A DNA stretch of 64,000 nt from G965220825 sp965220825 (lineage in GTDB: Bacteria; Pseudomonadota; Alphaproteobacteria; UBA828): positions 1,612,001-1,676,000 of the forward strand of contig OZ244839.1 of the NCBI GenBank assembly GCA_965220825.1, written 5' to 3'. Under the pieces are notes generated by a model. It was not told the origin of the DNA, made no database searches, and worked only from the letters and a program-made list of their open reading frames with translations. Position 1 is the first letter of the stretch; every line of letters begins with the position of its first letter. This document shows positions 35,422 to 46,825 of the stretch, piece by piece. The translations under genes and the position numbers were made by a program.

Positions 35422-35895
35422 TCAGAAGGGAATGTCGTCGTCCAGGTTCTGGGATTCGAACCCGCTCGCGCCCTCCGCCGCGCCCGAATCCTCCGCGGCC
35501 GCGCCGGGCCCCGGGTCGCCATAGTCGCCCCCGCCGCCGTCCCGGCGGCCGTCGAGCATGGTGAGTTCGCCGCGGAAGCGCCCGAGCACCACTTCGGTGG
35601 TGTAGCGCTCCTGGCCCGACTGGTCGGTCCATTTGCGGGTCTGGAGCTGCCCCTCTAGATAGACCTTGGAGCCCTTGCGCAGGTAGCGTTCGGCGATATC
35701 GGCAAGATGTTCGTTGAAGATCACGACCCGGTGCCATTCCGTGCGGTCGCGGCGTTCGCCGGTCTGGCGGTCCTTCCAGCTCTCGTTGGTCGCGACCGAA
35801 AAGGTCACGATCGGATTGCCGTCCTGAGTCCGCCGAACCTCCGGATCTCGCCCGAGATTGCCGATCAGAATCGCCTTGTTGACGCTGCCTGCCAT
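35422..35895 (-). CDS. ssb: Single-stranded DNA-binding protein
   Basis: A 157-residue SSB, a tetrameric OB-fold protein protecting single-stranded DNA in replication and repair. MAGSVNKAILIGNLGRDPEVR and TNESWKDRQTGERRDRTEWHR define the OB fold (residues 1-110); the tail is Gly/Ala/Asp-rich and ends in the partner-binding tip DDDIPF. The start at 35895 matches homologues; an ATG five codons earlier is in frame. Divergent from uvrA, the classical ssb-uvrA arrangement. No LexA site of the alphaproteobacterial GTTC-N7-GTTC type was found between them. Confidence 0.96.
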   Translation of the reverse strand: MAGSVNKAILIGNLGRDPEVRRTQDGNPIVTFSVATNESWKDRQTGERRDRTEWHRVVIFNEHLADIAERYLRKGSKVYLEGQLQTRKWTDQSGQERYTTEVVLGRFRGELTMLDGRRDGGGGDYGDPGPGAAAEDSGAAEGASGFESQNLDDDIPF

Positions 35896-36027
35896 CGCAT
35901 CCGCTCCCACATTTCAGACCTGCGCCATTTAAGCCGACCCCCCGCCGCGCCGCAAAGGAGAAGAGGTCTCGCCTTGGGCGGCGGAAGTTCCTATAGTCCG
36001 GGGCCGGTCCGAGAGCGCTTCGATTCA

Positions 36028-38904
<2,877 letters not shown>

Positions 38905-38907
38905 CCG

Positions 38908-38950
38908 CGCGCCCCGCCTGAGGGCCGCGGGTCAGGACGCGCGGGGCGCG
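38908..38950. terminator. Possible bidirectional terminator between uvrA and der
   Basis: Inverted repeat CGCGCCCCGC (38908-38917) and GCGGGGCGCG (38941-38950) with a 23-base loop sits across the 27-base gap between the convergent genes and enters the end of der. There is no T-run, so intrinsic termination is uncertain. Confidence 0.3.
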
Positions 38951-40269
38951 TAGGGGTTCTCGCCGCCCCGCAGCATGAGGCGGAGCGGCGTCCCGGCAAA
39001 ACCGAACTCCTCCCGGAGGCCGTTCACCAGATAGCGCCGGTAGCTCTCCGGGAGCCCCGCCGGGCGGTTCACGAACAGCGCGAAGGTGGGGGGGCGCGCC
39101 TTGACCTGGGTGATGTAGCGGACCTTCACCTGCCCGCCCGCCGCACGGGGTGGCGGGTGGCGGGTGCGGGCGTCGGCCAGCCAACGGTTGAGCGGGGATG
39201 TGGGGATCCGCCGGTTCCAGCGCTCGAAGGCCGCCAGCACCGCCGGCATGATGCGCTCGGTACCTGCGCCGGTGAGGGCCGAGCAGAGAATCGCATCCAC
39301 GCCCCGCGCCTGGGGAAGGGCCGTATCCAGGCGCTCCCGCACGGCGCGCGCACAGGCGGCGCGGTCCGCAGAGAGGTCCGCCTTGTTGACGACGACCACG
39401 ACCGCCCGGCCCTCCTCCACCGCCCGGGCTGCGATGGCGAGGTCCTGCCGGCCGACCGGCTCCGTCGCGTCCAGTACCGTGAGCGCCACCGCGGCGCGGC
39501 CGAGTGTGCGGCCCGCATCCGCCGCCGAGAGCTTCTCGAGGGCCGCGTCCACCTTGGCGCGCCTGCGGAGGCCGGCGGTATCCGCGAGTTCCACCGTGCG
39601 GCCTTCATAGTCCCAGCGCACGGCGATGGAATCGCGGGTGAGACCGGGCTCCGGGCCCACGATCACGCGCGCATCGCCGATCAGGCGGTTGAGCAGCGTG
39701 GACTTGCCGACATTGGGGCGGCCCACGATGGCGAGCCGGAGCAGGCGGTCTTCCTCTTCCCGCTCCGGCCCGTCGTCGGGCGCGAAGGGGCTCAGCGCAT
39801 CGTAGAGCTCGGCCATGCCGTCGCCATGCTCCGCCGAGAGCGCGATCGGCTCGCCCATGCCCAGCGCATGGGCTTCGGCGATACCGCCCTCGCCCGCCCC
39901 GCCTTCGCACTTGTTCGCCGCAAGGACCACCGGTGCGCCGGAGCGCCTGAGCCGCTTCGCGAAGAAGAAATCCGCCGGCGTGAGGCCTGCGCGCCCGTCC
40001 ACCAAGAAGAGCACCACATCCGACTCCGCGAGGGCGCGTTCGGTCTGCGCCATCATGCGGCCGGAGAGGGTCGCGGGCGCCGCTTCTTCGAGGCCCGCGG
40101 TGTCGATGGCACGAAAGCGGAGCGGGCCGATCCGGGCATCGCCTTCGCGCCGGTCCCGGGTCACGCCCGGCACCGGCGCGACCAGCGCCGCCCGCTTGCC
40201 GACCAGACGGTTGAAGAGGGTCGACTTCCCCACATTGGGACGGCCGACGATGGCGACGGTGAAGGCCAT
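38932..40269 (-). CDS. der: Ribosome biogenesis GTPase Der
   Basis: A 445-residue protein with two tandem GTPase domains needed for 50S assembly. Each has a G1 loop GRPNVGKST (residues 8-16 and about 180-188); G3 appears as DTAGLEEA and DTAGLRRR, G4 as NKCEG and NKADL. The C-terminal KH-like domain ends the protein. The ATG at 40269 gives the conserved MAFTVAIVGRPNVG; the longer open frame upstream is bamB in another frame. It follows bamB by 8 bases, the conserved YfgM-BamB-Der order. Confidence 0.97.
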   Translation of the reverse strand: MAFTVAIVGRPNVGKSTLFNRLVGKRAALVAPVPGVTRDRREGDARIGPLRFRAIDTAGLEEAAPATLSGRMMAQTERALAESDVVLFLVDGRAGLTPADFFFAKRLRRSGAPVVLAANKCEGGAGEGGIAEAHALGMGEPIALSAEHGDGMAELYDALSPFAPDDGPEREEEDRLLRLAIVGRPNVGKSTLLNRLIGDARVIVGPEPGLTRDSIAVRWDYEGRTVELADTAGLRRRAKVDAALEKLSAADAGRTLGRAAVALTVLDATEPVGRQDLAIAARAVEEGRAVVVVVNKADLSADRAACARAVRERLDTALPQARGVDAILCSALTGAGTERIMPAVLAAFERWNRRIPTSPLNRWLADARTRHPPPRAAGGQVKVRYITQVKARPPTFALFVNRPAGLPESYRRYLVNGLREEFGFAGTPLRLMLRGGENPYAPRAS

Positions 40270-40277
40270 GAGCCGGC

Positions 40278-41618
40278 TCAGCCGAGAGCGATCAGGACCC
40301 CGTTGTCGGTGAGCACGAAGAGCGTTTCGCCGACCACGATCGGCGGCAGGCGAACGGCGCCGGGCATGGAGAGAGTGCCGAGCGCGCTCCCGTCCGAGGG
40401 CGAGACCGCGCGCAACTCGCCGTTGGAGCCGCCCACCAGCAGCCGGCCGCCCACCAGCACCGGGCCGGTCCAGAAGATCGGGTCCTCGCGATCCTCCGGA
40501 TCCTCGAAGCGGGGCAGCGGGTGCACCCAGCGGATGCGCCCGTCCTCGCGCGTGAGGCAGAGCAGGTCGCCGTCGGTCGTGGTCACGAACAGGAATTCGC
40601 CCGCGACCCAGGGCATGGCGAGACCGCCGACATCCTGCTCCCAGAGCCGCCCGCCGGTCCTCAAATCCGCGGCGACCAGGCGCTCGCCACGGTTGTTCGC
40701 GAACACCGTGCCCCGGTCGATCACCGGGCTGCCGTCGATATCGTTGAAGGCGGCAAGCGCCTCGACGCCGCCCCCCTGGAGGGCCAGCGTATCCGCCCAC
40801 ACCGTGCGGCCGTTCTCGACGCGGAGCGCGACGAGCTCGCCCGAGGAATAGGGCGCGACGACGATCTCGCCGTCCACCGCCGGGCTCGCACCGCCCAGAA
40901 GACCCGCCATTTCCGCAATGGCGACGTGGCTCCACTGGATCTCGCCGGTTTCCCCGTCCAGCGCCCAGAGCCGGTTGTCGTGGCTCACGGCGAAGACCCG
41001 CCCGCCGGCCACCGTCGGCGGCGCCCGCATGGGGATACCGACCGTGGCACGCCATTCCAGCATGCCCGACGCCGCGTCATATGCCAGCACCTGCCCGAAG
41101 CCGGTCGTGACGTAGAGCATCCCGGCCGCCAGCGCGAGACCGCCGCCGAAACCCTCCTCGTCCTCCGGCACCGGATCGCTCCGCCACAGCAGGGTGCCGC
41201 TTTCCGCATCGAAGGCGGAGACGACGCTGTCGGCATCCATCGTGAAGACGAGATCGGCGCCCGCCACCGGCGGGGCCAGGATCTGTCCGCTGCCGTGGGA
41301 GCCCGCGCCGATGGATGCGCGCCATCGTTCGGCGCGGGCCGCGGGTCCCGCAAGGTGGTGCATCGCATGGCCGGCCGTGCCGCCGACCTGGGGCCAGGCC
41401 GTGTTGACGCGGGGCTCCGGCAGGACCACCGCAAGGTCCGCGAGCGCCGGGTCCGGCTCGACGGCGCGTTCGAGCGCAATGATCGAAAGCCGCTCCCCGG
41501 CAAGCGGCGGCGGCTCCGAATCGCCGAACCAATCGGGCAGCATGCCGCAGCCCGTCAGCGCAAGGGCGGCGAGCGCGCAGGCGAGCGCCGAGAGGCTGCG
41601 GCGCGGTGCGGCGTTCAT
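40278..41618 (-). CDS. bamB: Outer membrane protein assembly factor BamB (lipoprotein)
   Basis: A 446-residue lipoprotein of the BAM complex, helping BamA fold outer-membrane barrels. The N-terminus is a lipoprotein signal with lipobox LTGC around residue 24. The rest is an eight-bladed PQQ-like beta propeller with repeating tryptophan/glycine motifs such as DAESGTLLWRSD, DAASGMLEWRATVG, DGETGEIQWSH and NGRTVWADTL. The ATG at 41618 overlaps the end of the YfgM-like gene. Confidence 0.93.
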   Translation of the reverse strand: MNAAPRRSLSALACALAALALTGCGMLPDWFGDSEPPPLAGERLSIIALERAVEPDPALADLAVVLPEPRVNTAWPQVGGTAGHAMHHLAGPAARAERWRASIGAGSHGSGQILAPPVAGADLVFTMDADSVVSAFDAESGTLLWRSDPVPEDEEGFGGGLALAAGMLYVTTGFGQVLAYDAASGMLEWRATVGIPMRAPPTVAGGRVFAVSHDNRLWALDGETGEIQWSHVAIAEMAGLLGGASPAVDGEIVVAPYSSGELVALRVENGRTVWADTLALQGGGVEALAAFNDIDGSPVIDRGTVFANNRGERLVAADLRTGGRLWEQDVGGLAMPWVAGEFLFVTTTDGDLLCLTREDGRIRWVHPLPRFEDPEDREDPIFWTGPVLVGGRLLVGGSNGELRAVSPSDGSALGTLSMPGAVRLPPIVVGETLFVLTDNGVLIALG

Positions 41619-42301
41619 TCGCTCTCCCCCTCCGTGACGCCCACCGCTTCGGACGCGCTTCCGCCGAGGCTCTCGAGAAGCTCGGCGGCGCGCGCACGCG
41701 TGCCGGGCGGTGCGGCGGGATCTGCAACAAGCGAATCGAAGGCCGTGCGGGCAGCTTCCTCGTTGCCGGCGCGCAAGGCCGCGATGCCTGAAAGCTCGAC
41801 CGCGAGCGGCCGCCAGACGGACTGGCCGAGGGTCAATGGCGCGAGACGCGTCTCGATTTCCATGGCGGGGGCGCGGTCGATGGAACGCCACGCCGCGAGT
41901 AGAACCGCAAGCTCCCGATAGAGCGGGTCCACGCGCGCATCGAGCGAGACGGCGTCATAGGCCGCGACGGCGCCGGAAATATCGCCCGCCTTCGCCCGGG
42001 CGTCGGCCTCGGCCAAGCGTGCGAGCGCCGCATAGCCCGTTTCGGACTCGGCGGCGAGGGCGGTCAGCAGGTCCGCCGCTTCAGAGCTTCGGCCCGAATC
42101 CAGGATCGAGAGAGCCGCCGCCATGCGCCCGCCTTCCTCCAGGCGGGCCTCTTCCCGCATGTCGTCCAGCACCACATAGACGACCGCACCGCCGAGCGCG
42201 ACCGCCAGAATGCCGAACAGCCAGTAGCGATAGCGCCGCCAGAGCTTCAGGTAGCGTTCGTGTCTGAGATCCTCGTCGACCTCGCGGAAAATGTCCGCCA
42301 C
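41615..42301 (-). CDS. YfgM-like tetratricopeptide membrane protein
   Basis: A 228-residue protein with a cytoplasmic start MADIFREVDEDLRHERY, one membrane segment (about residues 26-46) and a periplasmic TPR-like domain. The pattern ...DEDLR-x-ER-x-LW-x-RYR-x-W-x-FG is typical of alphaproteobacterial tetratricopeptide proteins placed before bamB, the counterpart of enterobacterial YfgM, an ancillary SecYEG/chaperone partner. Coupled to bamB by a four-base overlap. Confidence 0.85.
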   Translation of the reverse strand: MADIFREVDEDLRHERYLKLWRRYRYWLFGILAVALGGAVVYVVLDDMREEARLEEGGRMAAALSILDSGRSSEAADLLTALAAESETGYAALARLAEADARAKAGDISGAVAAYDAVSLDARVDPLYRELAVLLAAWRSIDRAPAMEIETRLAPLTLGQSVWRPLAVELSGIAALRAGNEEAARTAFDSLVADPAAPPGTRARAAELLESLGGSASEAVGVTEGESE

Positions 42302-42351
42302 GCCGGGTCTCCTTCAGCGCTCGTCCTGCGGCGGGCCGCCCGCCGCCTGGG

Positions 42352-42909
42352 TCAGGCCGCCTCGCGCCATTTGATCGAACAGCCGATGCTCGCCACCTGC
42401 TCCTCCGGCCCCCGTCCCGTCTCGGCGACCTGGATCATGGCTTCCAGCAGCTCCCGCCGTGCGCCGGGGTTGGGGTTCATGCCGGAATCGTCGAGGCGCC
42501 CGCGATATTGCAGGCCGAGGGATTTGTCGAAGCCGAAGAAATCCGGCGTGCAGACGGCGCCATAGGCCCGGGCGGTCTCTTGGCTTTCGTCGATGACGTA
42601 GGGGAAGGTGAAGCCGTGCCCGGCGGCGAACGCCTTCATGTTCTCGAAGGAATCGGCGGGATATGCCGCAGCGTCGTTCGGCATGACGGCGATCACGCCG
42701 ATCCCGTGCTCCTGGAGCTTCGCGGCATCCTCGACGAGGCGGTCCGCCACCGCCTTCACGAAGGGGCAGTGGTTGCAGATGAACATCACCAGCGCGCCGT
42801 TCTCGCCCGCGATATCGCCGAGCCGGTGGACCTTCCCGTCCACGCCCGGGAGCGCGAAGTCCACGGCCTTCCAGCCGAAATCGCAGATCGGTGTGCTTGT
42901 CGCGGCCAT
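42352..42909 (-). CDS. Thioredoxin-family redoxin (AhpC/TSA-like)
   Basis: A 185-residue thioredoxin-fold protein with the active-site segment FICNHCPFVKAVADRL (CxxC at about residues 46-49) and the cis-Pro region GAVCTPDFFGFDKSLGLQYRGRLDD, as in the cytoplasmic peroxiredoxin-like family containing CNHCPFV. No signal peptide with the start at 42909 (MAATSTPICDFGW); an earlier ATG is in frame but its extension looks non-conserved. Likely a thiol-dependent reductase or peroxidase. Confidence 0.88.
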   Translation of the reverse strand: MAATSTPICDFGWKAVDFALPGVDGKVHRLGDIAGENGALVMFICNHCPFVKAVADRLVEDAAKLQEHGIGVIAVMPNDAAAYPADSFENMKAFAAGHGFTFPYVIDESQETARAYGAVCTPDFFGFDKSLGLQYRGRLDDSGMNPNPGARRELLEAMIQVAETGRGPEEQVASIGCSIKWREAA

Positions 42910-43028
42910 GGCCCGGGCCTCCTTCGCTCCCGCGGCGTCCTGCGGTCTGCGCGGCATATCACATTATGCGCACCGCCCGCTACAACCACCCCGCGTCCTG
43001 CAGCAAGATTACCGGCTGCTCCGCAGCT

Positions 43029-43104
43029 GGTGCGCGGGTCTCCAGGCCCACATGTTGTTGTTTTTCGAAAGAAAGAAAAATGCGGGCCTGGAGACCCGCG
43101 CACC
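43029..43104. repeat. Long palindrome, hairpin repeat copy 3
   Basis: Arms 43029-43052 and 43081-43104 (GGTGCGCGGGTCTCCAGG...) pair with a single mismatch, the best conserved of the three copies, around an A/T-rich loop with core TTTTTCGAAAG; followed by AAAAAAGGGGCGGCG. Unlike copies 1 and 2, no IS481-like ends or transposase scraps flank it. The rest of the 42910-43282 gap contains no gene. Confidence 0.88.
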
Positions 43105-43201
43105 AAAAAAGGGGCGGCGGCGCGGCGGGCTTCCCCAAACCCACCACCGCCCCCAAGGCCGTCAACCATCCGCGGGATGAGGCGATGAAACTGTCCAAAA
43201 C

Positions 43202-43236
43202 TGGCCTAATCTAAAATTAGATTTTGAATTAAGCCA
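43202..43236 (+). promoter_or_regulatory. Nested inverted repeats upstream of the DUF4143 ATPase
   Basis: An inner perfect repeat AATCTAA-AA-TTAGATT (43208-43223) is overlapped by an outer one, TGGCCTAAT (43202-43210) with ATTAAGCCA (43228-43236), one mismatch. The A/T-rich block lies 47-80 bases before the ATG and is a plausible operator/promoter for the gene. Confidence 0.4.
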
Positions 43237-43282
43237 ATTCTGGGTTTAGACTCAGCCCACTTTCTCGTTCAAAGGTGCCGTC

Positions 43283-44479
43283 ATGATTCGACGCGACCTC
43301 GCTCCGAGGCTGACGGAAGCGGCGCGGACATGGCCGTCCATCACGCTCACCGGGCCACGGCAGAGCGGCAAGACGACGCTTTGCCGGGCGATTTTTCCGC
43401 AGCACCCCTATGCGAGCCTGGAAGACCCGGACGTACGCGCCTTCGCGACCGAGGACCCGCGGGCCTTCCTCGCCCAGTTTCCACGGGGCGCCATCGTCGA
43501 CGAGATACAGAGAGCGCCAACGCTCCCGTCCTACCTGCAAGGCATGATCGATGCCGACCCCACGCCCGGGCGCTGGATTCTCACAGGCTCGCAGAACCTT
43601 TCCCTGCATCAGTCCGTCAGCCAGTCGCTGGCCGGGAGGACGGCGGTGCACACCCTGCTTCCATTGTGCCGGGGCGAGATCATTCGCTTCCCTCGACATC
43701 CCGAGACACTCGAAGAGGCTCTTTTCGCCGGTTCCTACCCCCGCATATTCGACGGTGGCTACGATCCCTCGGACTGGCTGCGCTCCTATGTCGCCACCTA
43801 TGTGGAGCGCGACGTGCGCATGGTCAGTAATATCGGTGATCTGCCACTCTTCCAGAATTTCGTGACGCTTGCGGCCGGCAGGACGGCGCAATTTCTGAAC
43901 TACGCCGCGCTGTCCGGCGATTGCGGCATCTCCCAGCCGACCGCCAAGGCCTGGCTCGGGATCCTTGAAACCAGCTTTCTCGCCTTCCGTCTGCCGGCCT
44001 TCCATTCCAATGCGCGCAAGCGGCTCAAGAAGATGCCGAAGCTGCATTTCTACGACACCGGACTTGTCTGTTGGCTGCTCGGCATTCGCACGCCCGAGCA
44101 GCTGCAGGCGCATCCGCTTCGCGGCTCGATCTTCGAGAGCTGGGTGGTCTCGGAAATCGTCAAGCATCGGACCAACCAGGGCGACACCGGCGGGCTTTCC
44201 TGCTATCGCGAGCGGAACGACGCGGAGGTCGATCTCGTCGTCGAACATTCCCCCGGCATCACGCTGGTCGAAGCCAAATCCGCAAAGACCCCATCATCCA
44301 GCATGTTCCACGGTTCCCGACGCGTGCGACGACAGCTGGCACGACCGGAGGAACAATGCCCCATCCTGGTTGTCTATGGCGGCGACCAACTGCAGCACCG
44401 GGGCACGGACCGCCTGCTCCCCTGGAACATGCTCCATTCAAGTCCACCTGCTACCGACACCGGTAACACGCCCGAATAA
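43283..44479 (+). CDS. ATP-binding protein, AAA_14/DUF4143 family
   Basis: A 398-residue ATPase. N-terminal AAA_14 domain: Walker A GPRQSGKTTL (about residues 24-33), Walker B RGAIVDEIQRAP, sensor region ILTGSQNLSLHQSVSQSLAGR. C-terminal DUF4143 domain (about 200-370), with KLHFYDTGLVCWLLG and a PD-(D/E)XK-nuclease-like end, RNDAEVDLVVE...LVEAKSA. These proteins are scattered through prokaryotic accessory regions and their function is not settled (DNA-binding or defence roles proposed). It is a single-gene unit preceded by nested inverted repeats and followed by an IS. Confidence 0.9.
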   Translation: MIRRDLAPRLTEAARTWPSITLTGPRQSGKTTLCRAIFPQHPYASLEDPDVRAFATEDPRAFLAQFPRGAIVDEIQRAPTLPSYLQGMIDADPTPGRWILTGSQNLSLHQSVSQSLAGRTAVHTLLPLCRGEIIRFPRHPETLEEALFAGSYPRIFDGGYDPSDWLRSYVATYVERDVRMVSNIGDLPLFQNFVTLAAGRTAQFLNYAALSGDCGISQPTAKAWLGILETSFLAFRLPAFHSNARKRLKKMPKLHFYDTGLVCWLLGIRTPEQLQAHPLRGSIFESWVVSEIVKHRTNQGDTGGLSCYRERNDAEVDLVVEHSPGITLVEAKSAKTPSSSMFHGSRRVRRQLARPEEQCPILVVYGGDQLQHRGTDRLLPWNMLHSSPPATDTGNTPE

Positions 44480-44565
44480 CGCCCAGCCCATCGCACGACC
44501 AGACGTCAACGGCGCGATATAGGTGGCGACCAGGTTCGGCACTCTTCAGGAGAAACGCGACTGAT

Positions 44566-45805
44566 TGTAGTGAGATGGTAATCACCTGACAGTTTGGCCA
44601 CCGCGGGCGCGCGACCGTCACGAGTCGAGCGCGCCGGCGGTGGCCAAGCCGCTCCCGATAGGGTTAAGGATTGTTTTGCACAACATCCGACCGATCGGGA
44701 GAACGACATGACCACCAAAGACAAGATAGCACGGCGCAAGCTGAGCCTGCTGGAGCTGGCGGGCGAGATGAACAATGTATCGAAGGCGTGCCGGATCATG
44801 GGCTACTCGCGCCAGCAGTTCTACGAGATCCGCAGGAACTACAGACCTACGGAGCGGAGGGTCTGATCGACCGGCTTCCCGGCGCCCGCGGGCCGCATCC
44901 CAATCGGGTGTCACAGGAGGTCGAGAAGGCGATCCTGGCGCACGCGCTGGACCACCCCACCCACGGCGCATTGCGGGTCGCCCAGGAGCTGTCGCTCAAG
45001 GGCATCCACGTGTCTTCTGGCGGGGTGCGCGGGGTGTGGTCGCGCCATAAGCTGCTGACCAAGCAGGAACGTCTGCTCCGGCTGGAGAAGAGCACGGCCG
45101 AGCGCCGGATCGAGCTCTCCGACGAGCAGGTTCGTCTGTTGGAGCGCTTCTCACCGGAGTTCCGCGAGCGCCACATCGAGACCCGGCACACGGGCGACCT
45201 GGTGGCCGTGGACACCTTCTTCGTCGGCCATCTCAAGGGGGTCGGGAAGGTCTACCTGCAGACCGCCGTCGACTGCCACTCGCGCTACGCCTGGGGCAGG
45301 CTCTACCCCAACAAGATGCCGGTCACCGCAGTCCACCTGATGAACAACGACGTGCTGCCCACCTTCGAAGCCCACGGCGCCCGGATCGACACCGTGCTGA
45401 GCGACAACGGTCGGGAGTTCTGCGGCCGGCCTGATCGCCACCCCTACGAGCTGTTCCTCCAGCTCAAGGAGATCGAGCACCGCACCACCAAGGTCCGCAG
45501 GCCCCAGTCCAACGGCTTCGTCGAGCGCCTGCACCGCACCCTGCTCGACGAGCACTTCCGCGTCATGGGGCGCAAGAAGTTCTACGACAGCACCAAGGCC
45601 ATGCAGAAAGACCTGGACGCCTACCTTGTCCGCTACAATACCGAGCGCCCCCACCAGGGTCGCGGCATGAACGGAAGGACGCCCGCGGACGCTTTCGTCC
45701 GATGCTTGCCAAAACCCAAAACCCCAAAGGAGGAGAAGATGAAAAAGGCCGCCTGAGCCAACCCCCCGCGAGCGGCGACTGTCAGGCGATTACCCTATCT
45801 GTACA
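44566..45805 (+). mobile_element. IS481-family insertion sequence with 7-bp target duplication
   Basis: A 1240-bp IS. The left end TGTAGTGAGATGGTAATCAC and the right end (complement TGTACAGATAGGGTAATCGC) are imperfect terminal inverted repeats, both continuing CTGACAG. The heptamer GACTGAT directly repeats on both sides (44559-44565 and 45806-45812), the footprint of transposition. It contains one transposase gene, broken by a frameshift. The 110-bp MITE at 25025-25134 shares its ends. Confidence 0.92.
44708..45756 (+). pseudogene. IS481-family transposase, frameshifted
   Basis: The N-terminal HTH part (MTTKDKIARRKLSLLELAGE, then SKACRIMGYSRQQFYEIRRN) reads in frame from 44708 but stops at 44866; from about 44845 the remaining 300 residues continue in the +1-shifted frame (QTYGAEGLIDRLPGARGPHP onward). 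Relative to family members one base appears lost in AACTACAGACC. The DDE core is otherwise intact: AVDTFFVGHL, LSDNGREF and VERLHRTLLDEHF. The enzyme is inactive unless a ribosomal frameshift restores it, which is not usual in this family. Confidence 0.85.
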
Positions 45806-45840
45806 GACTGATCAACTACGAAGCCAAAATATCATCTATA

Positions 45841-46182
45841 TTAATCCAAACAGTCAATGATTCTTAGAGCCGTTTCCTCCGATACGTACAAATACCCCCA
45901 TTTGTCCAGTTTCCGACGATAAAAAGTATCCCACTGACTCTCAACTTTTTTCCAAACTTTATATTCCAGTTCTCCTTCCTCTTTGTTAATTTCAATAAAT
46001 GATATATCTTTCTTCCTAATCGTTACCCCAAAATAATGCTTGGAGCGCGTGGGAAACGTTACAAACTCAGAACCGCAATGAAAATCCACGGTCGAAGCGG
46101 CAGTGGCACTCGGCGTCGGCATAGCGGCCACGCCGAGCGTTAATGCTGTCGCCAAAATCGCAAGTCCTCGGATGTAAGACAT
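45841..46182 (-). CDS. Small secreted hypothetical protein
   Basis: A 113-residue protein with a clear Sec signal (MSYIRGLAILATALTLGVAA, cleavage near ATA at residue 28-29) and a mature domain of about 85 residues, rich in Lys/Glu/aromatics with two Cys (near residues 36 and 111) that could form a disulfide. A ribosome site GCGGAG lies about 10 bases before the ATG. No family recognised. Its coding region has far lower GC than the neighbourhood and it sits between the IS and a decayed TA pair, so it is probably acquired. Confidence 0.6.
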   Translation of the reverse strand: MSYIRGLAILATALTLGVAAMPTPSATAASTVDFHCGSEFVTFPTRSKHYFGVTIRKKDISFIEINKEEGELEYKVWKKVESQWDTFYRRKLDKWGYLYVSEETALRIIDCLD

Positions 46183-46279
46183 GAATTCGTCTCCGCTCAG
46201 ATGAGGCCAGAATAGACGTATCCGTAGCGATAATGATCGTCTGAATCACGTTCGCACGCGAGATATCTGTACACTATAC

Positions 46280-46526
46280 TCAAAGACGCCGCCAAGACGA
46301 TCCGCACAAGCCGGCCCTTGAGGTTCTGGTGGAGACCAAGCGTGGGCAGCCCTTGCGCCATCGTGAGCACGGAAGAAAACGCGCATCCGACGGACCAGCA
46401 CAGGCGGTGTCAGCGGGTGTGCAAGGCGGCGAGGTTTCGCTCTCGAACCATGCGTGGGCGGGGTCGTGATGGATGTGCGACGGCCATGCCATGGCGAGCG
46501 GGGGATTGAGATCGGGCAGGAGGTCA
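46280..46526 (-). pseudogene. VapC-like PIN toxin remnant
   Basis: Following the antitoxin stop the minus strand reads LLPDLNPPLAMAWPSHIHHD then PAHAWFESE, recognisable as the first 30 residues of VapC toxins of the type LLDVNVLIALAWPSHVHH-x-AAHAWF. The catalytic DVN is altered to DLN, no start codon is visible, and after about residue 35 the homologous part (LTPPVLVRRMRVF, compare LTQAGFVRISSNP) is in another frame. The gene is dead. Confidence 0.6.
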
Positions 46527-46751
46527 AAGCTCGTCTTCGTGCCGCTTGACGCGATCGAGAGACAAGACGGTGCCGTCGCGGGAAATGTCGAATACGGGGA
46601 ATCCCTTGCGCCGGCGTGGCCGCGCCCTCGGCGGCTGCAATCCGCGCCGCGCCAGGTCGGACAGCACCGCTCCCACCGAGAGGTCCCGCTCTCCGGCGAT
46701 CGACCTGGCCGCCTCGAGAATGTCGTCGTCGATGTTCAGTGTCGTTCTCAT
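46524..46751 (-). CDS. VapB-like ribbon-helix-helix antitoxin
   Basis: A 75-residue protein starting MRTTLNIDDDILEAARSIAG, the VapB/CopG-type ribbon-helix-helix opening, with ERDLSVGAVLSDLARRGL as the second helix and a basic, proline-rich linker before GFPVFDIS. Its cognate VapC downstream is degraded (46280-46526), so this is an orphan antitoxin. It may still neutralise a related toxin elsewhere. Confidence 0.85.
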   Translation of the reverse strand: MRTTLNIDDDILEAARSIAGERDLSVGAVLSDLARRGLQPPRARPRRRKGFPVFDISRDGTVLSLDRVKRHEDEL

Positions 46752-46825
46752 ACCGGAAGAACTGCCTCAACGATGCGGTGATGTCCAGATGGTGCGTGGT
46801 TGGTGCGTGGGGGAGCGATGGGCGA

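Noticed and set aside
35896..36027. LexA (SOS) box between ssb and uvrA
   Set aside because: Only a single GTTC half-site is seen (GTTCCTATAGTCC); there is no second half-site at the spacing required for the alphaproteobacterial consensus.
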